Positions 10,098-19,700 of a stretch of 25,728 bases of DNA are shown here, piece by piece. Origin of the DNA: Nemertoderma westbladi (lineage: Eukaryota; Xenacoelomorpha; Nemertodermatida; Nemertodermatidae). The notes under the pieces are model-generated. The model did not search any database. It was not told the origin of the DNA and saw only the letters and a program-made list of their open reading frames with translations. A program made the translations under genes and the position numbers. Within the stretch, counting starts at the first letter, position 1. The number at the start of each line of letters is the position of its first letter. The stretch spans positions 1-25,728 of the forward strand of contig JAUCBJ010002857.1 of the NCBI GenBank assembly GCA_032718475.1. Reading direction: 5' to 3'.

Positions 10098-11042
10098 AAA
10101 AACTTTCTTCAGAAAACGATCTTATACGATTTTTTTATCACAAAATACCTGTACAAGTTTCTACATGACGGAAGTTCTGTATTTCCTATAGAATTATGTT
10201 CTAATTCAAATAAATTCACACAAGTACAAAATAATTAATATATAAATAATACTTTTGCGTACAATAATACTCTAATACATATATACAACAAGAAAAAATT
10301 AACTTAAGGAACTCGAAAACACTCATATAAAGTAGAGAAACTTAAGTAACCTGTAACTTAAGTAGCTATCCTCACTGGGATGCCCAAATCGATATCAGTA
10401 GCTTATATATAATATATGAATTATATTGAATGTTTACTACGCAACATGAACAATAAACAGCGTATAGAGACGGCTTTATTGTATGGAATTGAGACCGGCG
10501 TGATGTAATGGGTGAGTAATGAGTGCAAGCAGGCTGCATAATAGCTTAATAGTTCGCCTACCATGCGTAACGTTTACTAAGCGTGATCCCTGTTATCCCT
10601 CTTATCTTTATTTCGGTAGGGCGGTAACATTCTGTGAGTAGGTACTGATTTAAAAGAAACAAGCCGAAACCCCTGGTAATCTCTCATCTGCCTACTCTAA
10701 AATAAACTATTCGAGGGTTTTCGCATGTTGCTGACAAAAAAATGGTGTTGCTGGCGGTTAGGAGTGGTTAGCTGCACCTAGGTCAATTGAGTGGAGACAA
10801 ACTTCCAAAATTTGTTTTCCACTGTTTAAAATGATTTGTTACTAAAGCTTGCGGGTGTTTTGTAGGGAGATTTTTTTGGGTCCGACATCAGATTGCAATA
10901 TTGAAAATGTTGACTTCGGATTGGCCAAAATAGTGTGTTCTAGAATATAGAAGACTAGTATAAATTGACTGGCAGCAACTTTATAATTATAATGGGTTGA
11001 ATTAAGTAGATCAGTGTATCGAAGCGTTCTATAGTCATTCTA
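10098..11042. other. AT-rich single-copy spacer
   Basis: No convincing ORF, tRNA or LINE homology was found on either strand. It begins with an AT-rich stretch (about 10,098-10,440), continues with mixed composition, and contains only short A/T runs. Bases 11,030-11,045 (TATAGTCATTCTATAGTAG) lead into the 28-bp array. Confidence 0.6.
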
Positions 11043-12274
11043 TAGTAGTTGCGATGACTTGATTGACAGTTAGTAGTTGCGATGACTTGATTGACAGTTA
11101 GTAGTTGCGATGACTTGATTGACAGTTAGTAGTTGCGATGACTTGATTGACAGTTAGTAGTTGCGATGACTTGATTGACAGTTAGTAGTTGCGATGACTT
11201 GATTGACAGTTAGTAGTTGCGATGACTTGATTGACAGTTAGTAGTTGCGATGACTTGATTGACAGTTAGTAGTTGCGATGACTTGATTGACAGTTAGTAG
11301 TTGCGATGACTTGATTGACAGTTAGTAGTTGCGATGACTTGATTGACAGTTAGTAGTTGCGATGACTTGATTGACAGTTAGTAGTTGCGATGACTTGATT
11401 GACAGTTAGTAGTTGCGATGACTTGATTGACAGTTAGTAGTTGCGATGACTTGATTGACAGTTAGTAGTTGCGATGACTTGATTGACAGTTAGTAGTTGT
11501 GATGACTTGATTGACAGTTAGTAGTTGCGATGACTTGATTGACAGTTAGTAGTTGCGATGACTTGATTGACAGTTAGTAGTTGCGATGACTTGATTGACA
11601 GTTAGTAGTTGCGATGACTTGATTGACAGTTAGTAGTTGCGATGACTTGATTGACAGTTAGTAGTTGCGATGACTTGATTGACAGTTAGTAGTTGCGATG
11701 ACTTGATTGACAGTTAGTAGTTGTGATGACTTGATTGACAGTTAGTAGTTGCGATGACTTGATTGACAGTTAGTAGTTGCGATGACTTGATTGACAGTTA
11801 GTAGTTGCAATGACTTGATTGACAGTTAGTAGTTGCGATGACTTGATTGACAGTTAGTAGTTGCGATGACTTGATTGACAGTTAGTAGTTGCGATGACTT
11901 GATTGACAGTTAGTAGTTGTGATGACTTGATTGACAGTTAGTAGTTGCGATGACTTGATTGACAGTTAGTAGTTGCGATGACTTGATTGACAGTTAGTAG
12001 TTGCGATGACTTGATTGACAGTTAGTAGTTGCGATGACTTGATTGACAGTTAGTAGTTGCAATGACTTGATTGACAGTTAGTAGTTGCGATGACTTGATT
12101 GACAGTTAGTAGTTGCGATGACTTGATTGACAGTTAGTAGTTGCGATGACTTGATTGACAGTTAGTAGTTGCGATGACTTGATTGACAGTTAGTAGTTGC
12201 GATGACTTGATTGACAGTTAGTAGTTGCGATGACTTGATTGACAGTTAGTAGTTGCGATGACTTGATTGACAGT
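11043..12274. repeat. 28-bp satellite array, exactly 44 units
   Basis: The unit starts TAGTAGTTGCGATGACT and ends TGATTGACAGT; 44 units of 28 bp fill 1,232 bp with no indel seen. Only five variant units were found and all change the single CpG of the unit: C to T at 11500, 11724 and 11920; G to A at 11809 and 12061. Each unit holds TGATTGACAG, an exact match to the known PBX-MEIS/PREP composite homeodomain site. The near-perfect order indicates recent expansion or homogenisation. Confidence 0.97.
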
Positions 12275-12372
12275 GCCGTATTCATAACAGAGAATCTAGA
12301 GTTGCATATTGTCCATAACAATATTGCTTAATAAATATTAATCAAATAATCAAATTCTAATCAAATATTAAT

Positions 12373-12593
12373 GCGAAATACTTATGGGTTTTTTGCGAAA
12401 TACTTATGGGTTTTTTGCGAAATACTTATGGGTATTTCGAAATACTTATGGGTTTTTTGCGAAATACTTATGGGTTTTTTGCGAAATACTTATGGGTTTT
12501 TTGCGAAATACTTATGGGTTTTTTGCGAAATACTTTATGGGTTTTTTGCGAAATACTTATGGGTTTTTTGCGAAATACTTATGGGTTTTTTGC
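12373..12593. repeat. 22-bp minisatellite with T-runs, about 10 units
   Basis: Units of GCGAAATACTTATGGGTTTT plus TT. Unit 3 is altered (GGGTATTTC and shortened by about two bases) and a later unit carries ACTTTATGGG with one extra T. All three forward frames stay open across it, which is an effect of the repeat and not evidence of a protein. It follows a 98-bp AT-rich spacer after the 28-bp array. Confidence 0.93.
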
Positions 12594-13190
12594 TAGATTA
12601 ATACGACTATTACGTAGTTTTACTCCAGTAATTCAAATTTACAAAACAACCGCTGATAAAAAATAATTTGCATAATTTGTATTGCACCATAAAGAAAGTA
12701 ATTAAAAGTAAAGTTGTTTGCCAAGATTGCCATGGAAACCACATTTCAACCATACAGTGACACGTGACCCATGTAGCCGTAATGTGATAGCGTGTAGTAA
12801 TAATAATAATAATAATAGTTTTCTTTATTGATCCTTAAAACCAGAGAATTTATGATAAAAAAATGCACTGGGCATTCAATGTATACACACTAAATGATTA
12901 TTTGGAACAATAGCGTCAGTGTACAGGAGCAACACAGTAAGTAAGTAGATATAATAAATAAAAAAATTTAGATGAACACAAATATTACTACCCCCCCCCT
13001 CCTCTGGCAGACAATAAAAGAGCAAATAAAAAAATAATAATAAAACTAATATTGTTTTTTGCTAAAAACGGCAGATCCAAAGTTTTAAAAGCTTCTGCAA
13101 GCTTATGCATATATTTGTAAAAGCGTTTGCGTTAGTAGTCGCGCTGTAATATAAGTCTACACCTAGGTTGACGTGTCACTGTTAAACTCG
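12594..13190. other. AT-rich spacer with simple repeats
   Basis: It contains (TAA)6 at 12798-12815, a C-run near 12,990-13,000, A-runs near 12,965 and 13,030 and an AATAATAATAA stretch. No host gene is visible. Part of it may be a minus-strand retroposon end (listed separately). Confidence 0.55.
12798..13010 (-). mobile_element. Possible 3' end of a minus-strand retroposon
   Basis: Read on the minus strand, an AATAAA polyadenylation-type signal (12824-12829) is followed within 6 bases by a (TTA)n tail at 12798-12818. A simple trinucleotide tail after a poly(A) signal is typical of LINE or SINE 3' ends in invertebrates. The 5' limit near the C-run is arbitrary. No coding similarity was seen, so this could also be a chance microsatellite. 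Confidence 0.35.
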
Positions 13191-15450
13191 CCTTATCAGC
13201 TTGCAAGCTTCACTGAAAGCAAGGAGTAGACACCGGACCGGTAGCAGCTATCGAGGCCTTATCAGCTTGCAAGCTTCACTGAAAGCAAGGAGTAGACACC
13301 GGACCGGTAGCAGCTATCGAACTGAAAGCAATAAGGAGTAGACACCGGACCGGTAGCAGCAGTAGACACCGGACCGGTAGCAGCAGTAGACACCGGACCG
13401 GTAGCAGCAGTAGACACCGGACCGGTAGCAGCTATCGAACTGAAAGCAATAAGGAGTAGGACACCGGAACGGTAGCAGCTATCGAACTGAAAGCAATAAG
13501 GAGTAGACACCGGACCGGTAGCAGCTATCGAACTGAAAGCAATAAGGAGTAGACACCGGAACGGTAGCAGCTATCGAACTGAAAGCAATAAGGAGTAGAC
13601 ACCGGACGGTAGCAGCTATCGAACTGAAAGCAATAAGGAGTAGACACCGGAACGGTAGCAGCTATCGAACTGAAAGCAATAAGGAGTAGACACCGGAACG
13701 GTAGCAGCTATCGAACTGAAAGCAATAAGGAGTAGACACCGGAACGGTAGCAGCTATCGAACTGAAAGCAATAAGGAGTAGACACCGGAACGGTAGCAGC
13801 TATCGAACTGAAAGCAATAAGGAGTAGACACCGGACCGGTAGCAGCTATCGAACTGAAAGCAATAAGGAGTAGACACCGGACGGTAGCAGCTATCGAACT
13901 GAAAGCAATAAGGAGTAGACACCGGAACGGTAGCAGCTATCGAACTGAAAGCAATAAGGAGTAGACACCGGAACGGTAGCAGCTATCGAACTGAAAGCAA
14001 TAAGGAGTAGACACCGGACCGGTAGCAGCTATCGAACTGAAAGCAATAAGGAGTAGACACCGGACCGGTAGCAGCTATCGAACTGAAAGCAATAAGGAGT
14101 AGACACCGGACGGTAGCAGCTATCGAACTGAAAGCAATAAGGAGTAGACACCGGACCGGTAGCAGCTATCGAACTGAAAGCAATAAGGAGTAGACACCGG
14201 ACCGGTAGCAGCTATCGAACTGAAAGCAATAAGGAGTAGACACCGGACCGGTAGCAGCTATCGAACTGAAAGCAATAAGGAGTAGACACCGGACCGGTAG
14301 CAGCTATCGAACTGAAAGCAATAAGGAGTAGACACCGGACCGGTAGCAGCTATCGAACTGAAAGCAATAAGGAGTAGACACCGGACCGGTAGCAGCTATC
14401 GAACTGAAAGCAATAAGGAGTAGACACCGGACCGGTAGCAGCTATCGAACTGAAAGCAATAAGGAGTAGACACCGGACCGGTAGCAGCTATCGAACTGAA
14501 AGCAATAAGGAGTAGACACCGGACCGGTAGCAGCTATCGAACTGAAAGCAATAAGGAGTAGACACCGGACCGGTAGCAGCTATCGAACTGAAAGCAATAA
14601 GGAGTAGACACCGGACCGGTAGCAGCTATCGAACTGAAAGCAATAAGGAGTAGACACCGGACCGGTAGCAGCTATCGAACTGAAAGCAATAAGGAGTAGA
14701 CACCGGACCGGTAGCAGCTATCGAACTGAAAGCAATAAGGAGTAGACACCGGACCGGTAGCAGCTATCGAACTGAAAGCAATAAGGAGTAGACACCGGAC
14801 CGGTAGCAGCTATCGAACTGAAAGCAATAAGGAGTAGACACCGGACCGGTAGCAGCTATCGAACTGAAAGCAATAAGGAGTAGACACCGGACCGGTAGCA
14901 GCTATCGAACTGAAAGCAATAAGGAGTAGACACCGGACCGGTAGCAGCTATCGAACTGAAAGCAATAAGGAGTAGACACCGGACCGGTAGCAGCTATCGA
15001 ACTGAAAGCAATAAGGAGTAGACACCGGACCGGTAGCAGCTATCGAACTGAAAGCAATAAGGAGTAGACACCGGACCGGTAGCAGCTATCGAACTGAAAG
15101 CAATAAGGAGTAGACACCGGACCGGTAGCAGCTATCGAACTGAAAGCAATAAGGAGTAGACACCGGACCGGTAGCAGCTATCGAACTGAAAGCAATAAGG
15201 AGTAGACACCGGACCGGTAGCAGCTATCGAACTGAAAGCAATAAGGAGTAGACACCGGACCGGTAGCAGCTATCGAACTGAAAGCAATAAGGAGTAGACA
15301 CCGGACCGGTAGCAGCTATCGAACTGAAAGCAATAAGGAGTAGACACCGGACCGGTAGCAGCTATCGAACTGAAAGCAATAAGGAGTAGACACCGGACCG
15401 GTAGCAGCTATCAATAAGGAGTAGACACCGGACCGGTAGCAGCTATCGAG
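13191..15450. repeat. 46-bp satellite array, about 49 units, with irregular left edge
   Basis: The core unit has GAACTGAAAGCAATAAGGAG, TAGACACCGGACCGGTAGCA and GCTATC. The left edge differs: two 66-bp units with CCTTATCAGCTTGCAAGCTT (13191-13320), then four 24-bp subunits (AGTAGACACCGG + ACCGGTAGCAGC, about 13,342-13,431). Between about 13,440 and 14,115 the central motif switches between CCGGACCGG, CCGGAACGG and CCGGACGG. From there to the end about 28 units all carry CCGGACCGG. The last unit lacks the GAACTGAAAG part. Confidence 0.95.
13342..13431. repeat. 24-bp subrepeats inside the 46-bp array
   Basis: Four successive copies of AGTAGACACCGG followed by ACCGGTAGCAGC, with the GAACTGAAAGCAATAAGG half of the unit missing between them. 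They look like a local expansion of the CCGGACCGG half of the unit. Confidence 0.85.
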
Positions 15451-15712
15451 AGTAGAACCTTCGGGTCCAATCCGGTTTCCGCGGACTGTTTGCTCTGCTT
15501 TTTTTTAATCAACTTGCACTTTGTATTACAATATAAAATTAATGTTAATAAATTAATAGGGTCTAATATTATTTAATTAATATTAATAAAAACTAAACAA
15601 TATAACCTAAACATGTATCTAATATTTCACGTGTTATTGGATTTGTTATATTTTGATCATTCTAAGTGTTGATAATTTATAAATAATGATCATAATGTTA
15701 ACCTACAACTTT
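15451..15712. other. AT-rich spacer
   Basis: Starts with a GC-richer 40 bp (TCGGGTCCAATCCGG) and a T-run near 15,500, then becomes very AT-rich. It contains one CACGTG (about 15,630) and two TGATCA sites (about 15,655 and 15,690), the two palindromes that make up the neighbouring 21-bp unit. No gene seen. Confidence 0.55.
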
Positions 15713-16079
15713 GACACGTGATCATCCAACTATGACACGTGATCATCCAACTATGACACGTGATCATCCAACTGTGACACGTGATCATCGAACTGTGACA
15801 CGTGATCATCCAAATGTGACACGTGATCATCCAACTATGACACGTGATCATCCAACTATGACACGTGATCATCCAACTGTGACACGTGATCATCGAACTG
15901 TGACACGTGATCATCCAACTGTGACACGTGATCATCCAACTGTGACACGTGATCATCCAACTGTGACACGTGATCATCCAACTGTGACACGTGATCATCC
16001 AACTGTGACACGTGATCATCCAACTGTGACACGTGATCATCCAACTGTGACACGTGATCATCCAACTGTGACACGTGAT
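15713..16079. repeat. 21-bp satellite array with an E-box in each unit
   Basis: GACACGTGATCATCCAACTG plus T repeats 17 times with a strict 21-bp period, plus an eighteenth partial unit. Each unit has overlapping palindromes CACGTG and TGATCA (CACGTGATCA). The tail of the unit varies: two CAACTAT units, one CAACTGT and one CGAACTGT, in that order, occur twice five units apart. The last eight units are uniform. As 21 is a multiple of three, long frames stay open on both strands without being genes. Confidence 0.95.
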
Positions 16080-16757
16080 ACCCTCCCAGATCGTAAAGAA
16101 CGATGTTACTATTAGGCCTACCAGGTCCGGTACTTCCCGCTGCCATTCTGCAGGATGGTCCGGGCCAAGGATTCAACGGTACTGCGTTACTGTGATAACT
16201 ACATCAGGTGTGACGAACAATTTGTGAAAAAAAGTTCGTCATTTCAAAATTTTATTGAAATTAGTAAAAACAGTTAGATAACTTCAGGAATTATAAAAAA
16301 TATTAGTGAGGAAAAGATAGAAAGAAAAAAGTTATTTGTATGTTCAAAACGCCAAAAACGAAAAAGTAATTAATAAAGTAATTAATATCCACCGTTAGTC
16401 TAGACTCGCCGTCGTAATAAAAAGCTCCATCATAAAAGGAAAAACATAATTATGAAATTTATTAATGAAGTTCGAATAATAAAGGCTTGTTTTATTAATG
16501 ACGGCCGGGATAGAATAGTTATGATTCAGTGACGCGTGTCTCTCACAAAAAACCTACCCAGTTGAAATACCAATTAGTGGTGTAACAATGTCAGCGAGAG
16601 TGCAACAAGGACCACTGCTAAACGATTCATTATGATGCCGATATATTAGCATTTAACAACCACATTGGCGGACAGTAATACTGATCCTTGGGATACAGTT
16701 ATGTAGAGTATAAATTAATTAATCACATTGAGTTTGTAACTCATTAAAATATAATAA
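16080..16757. other. Spacer between 21-bp and 46-bp arrays
   Basis: Mixed composition at first (16,085-16,190), then AT-rich. It has two adjacent hairpins (16211-16260), a near-palindrome CCATTCTGCAGGATGG at 16142-16157, and a 12-bp direct repeat AAAGTAATTAAT twice near 16,363. No ORF or RNA gene is supported. Confidence 0.55.
16211..16260. other. Two adjacent inverted repeats
   Basis: TGACGAAC at 16211-16218 pairs perfectly with GTTCGTCA at 16234-16241 across a 15-nt loop. Directly after it TTTCAA (16242-16247) pairs with TTGAAA (16255-16260). It could be a remnant of a mobile-element end or chance in AT-rich DNA. Confidence 0.4.
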
Positions 16758-19700
16758 GAGAGAAATGGATCTGAGTAATAATAGGTTGCGATACTGTTAG
16801 TCCGACAGAAATGGATCTGAGTAATAATTGGTTGCGATACTGTTAGTCCGACAGAAAGGGATCTGAGTAATAATTGGTTGCGATACTGTTAGTCCGAGAG
16901 AAAGGGATCTGAGTAATAATTGGTTGCGATACTGTTAGTCCGACAGAAAGGGATCTGAGTAATAATAGGTTGCGATACTGTTAGTCCGACAGAAAGGGAT
17001 CTGAGTAATAATTGGTTGCGATACTGTTAGTCCGACAGAAAGGGATCTGAGTAATAATAGTTGCGATACTGTTAGTCCGAGAGAAAGGGATCTGAGTAAT
17101 AATAGGTTGCGATACTGTTAGTCCGAGAGAAAGGGATCTGAGTAATAATTGGTTGCGATACTGTTAGTCCGACAGAAAGGGATCTGAGTAATAATAGGTT
17201 GCGATACTGTTAGTCCGACAGAAATGGATCTGAGTAATAATTGGTTGCGATACTGTTAGTCCGACAGAAAGGGATCTGAGTAATAATAGGTTGCGATACT
17301 GTTAGTCCGACAGAAAGGGATCTGAGTAATAATTGGTTGCGATACTGTTAGTCCGAGAGAAAGGGATCTGAGTAATAATTGGTTGCGATACTGTTAGTCC
17401 GACAGAAAGGGATCTGAGTAATAATAGGTTGCAATACTGTTAGTCCGACAGAAAGGGATCTGAGTAAGAATAGGTTGCGATACTGTTAGTCCGAGAGAAA
17501 GGGATCTGAGTAATAATTGGTTGCGATACTGTTAGTCCGAGAGAAAGGGATCTGAGTAATAATTGGTTGCGATACTGTTAGTCCGACAGAAAGGGATCTG
17601 AGTAATAATTGGTTGCGATACTGTTAGTCCGACAGAAAGGGATCTGAGTAATAATTGGTTGCGATACTGTTAGTCCGAGAGAAAGGGATCTGAGTAATAA
17701 TTGGTTGCGATACTGTTAGTCCGACAGAAAGGGATCTGAGTAATAATTGGTTGCGATACTGTTAGTCCGACAGAAAGGGATCTGAGTAATAATTGGTTGC
17801 GATACTGTTAGTCCGACAGAAAGGGATCTGAGTAATAATTGGTTGCGATACTGTTAGTCCGAGAGAAAGGGATCTGAGTAATAATTGGTTGCGATACTGT
17901 TAGTCCGACAGAAAGGGATCTGAGTAATAATTGGTTGCGATACTGTTAGTCCGAGAGAAAGGGATCTGAGTAATAATTGGTTGCGATACTGTTAGTCCGA
18001 GAGAAAGGGATCTGAGTAATAATTGGTTGCGATACTGTTAGTCCGACAGAAAGGGATCTGAGTAATAATTGGTTGCGATACTGTTAGTCCGAGAGAAAGG
18101 GATCTGAGTAATAATTGGTTGCGATACTGTTAGTCCGAGAGAAAGGGATCTGAGTAATAATTGGTTGCGATACTGTTAGTCCGACAGAAAGGGATCTGAG
18201 TAATAATTGGTTGCGATACTGTTAGTCCGACAGAAAGGGATCTGAGTAATAATAGTTGCGATACTGTTAGTCCGAGAGAAAGGGATCTGAGTAATAATAG
18301 GTTGCGATACTGTTAGTCCGAGAGAAAGGGATCTGAGTAATAATTGGTTGCGATACTGTTAGTCCGACAGAAAGGGATCTGAGTAATAATAGGTTGCGAT
18401 ACTGTTAGTCCGACAGAAATGGATCTGAGTAATAATTGGTTGCGATACTGTTAGTCCGACAGAAAGGGATCTGAGTAATAATAGGTTGCGATACTGTTAG
18501 TCCGACAGAAAGGGATCTGAGTAATAATTGGTTGCGATACTGTTAGTCCGAGAGAAAGGGATCTGAGTAATAATTGGTTGCGATACTGTTAGTCCGAGAG
18601 AAAGGGATCTGAGTAATAATTGGTTGCGATACTGTTAGTCCGAGAGAAAGGGATCTGAGTAATAATTGGTTGCGATACTGTTAGTCCGAGAGAAAGGGAT
18701 CTGAGTAATAATTGGTTGCGATACTGTTAATCCGAGAGAAAGGGATCTGAGTAATAATAGGTTGCGATACTGTTAGTCCGAGAGAAAGGGATCTGAGTAA
18801 TAATTGGTTGCGATACTGTTAGTCCGACAGAAAGGGATCTGAGTAATAATTGGTTGCGATACTGTTAATCCGACAGAAAGGGATCTGAGTAATAATAGGT
18901 TGCGATACTGTTAGTCCGACAGAAAGGGATCTGAGTAATAATTGGTTGCGATACTGTTAGTCCGACAGAAAGGGATCTGAGTAATAATTGGTTGCGATAC
19001 TGTTAGTCCGAGAGAAAGGGATCTGAGTAATAATTGGTTGCGATACTGTTAGTCCGACAGAAAGGGATCTGAGTAATAATTGGTTGCGATACTGTTAGTC
19101 CGACAGAAAGGGATCTGAGTAATAATTGGTTGCGATACTGTTAGTCCGACAGAAAGGGATCTGAGTAATAATTGGTTGCGATACTGTTAGTCCGACAGAA
19201 AGGGATCTGAGTAATAATTGGTTGCGATACTGTTAGTCCTACAGAAAGGGATCTGAGTAATAATAGGTTGCGATACTGTTAGTCCGACAGAAAGGGATCT
19301 GAGTAATAATTGGTTGCGATACTGTTAGTCCGACAGAAAGGGATCTGAGTAATAATTGGTTGCGATACTGTTAGTCCGAGAGAAAGGGATCTGAGTAATA
19401 ATTGGTTGCGATACTGTTAGTCCGAGAGAAAGGGATCTGAGTAATAATTGGTTGCGATACTGTTAGTCCGACAGAAAGGGATCTGAGTAATAATTGGTTG
19501 CGATACTGTTAGTCCGACAGAAAGGGATCTGAGTAATAATTGGTTGCGATACTGTTAGTCCGAGAGAAAGGGATCTGAGTAATAATTGGTTGCGATACTG
19601 TTAGTCCGAGAGAAAGGGATCCGAGTAATAATTGGTTGCGATACTGTTAGTCCGAGAGAAAGGGATCTGAGTAACAATTGGTTGCGATACTGTTAGTCCG

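Noticed and set aside
7341-10104. Target-site duplication around the E1-E2 dimer (AAAACT at 7341 and 10099)
   Set aside because: Six bases next to A-runs is too short and could be chance; the true 5' boundary of E1 is unknown.
9975-10238. An 87-codon frame over the end of E2 and the spacer
   Set aside because: It lies in a different frame from the true E2 C-terminus and runs into non-coding AT-rich sequence.
12371-12666. Open frames of 70-86 codons over the 22-bp array
   Set aside because: The frames follow the repeat (66-nt cycle), give only GFLRNTY-type reiterations in all three frames, and have no flanking gene context.
15451-15510. tRNA-like or Pol III-like piece (GGGTCCAATCC followed by a T-run)
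   Set aside because: The T-arm match is poor, there is no A-box or cloverleaf upstream, and the upstream sequence is satellite.
15690-16176. Long open frames on both strands over the 21-bp array
   Set aside because: A 21-bp unit without stops is open in every copy. The heptapeptide repeats on both strands reflect DNA periodicity and not selection for protein.
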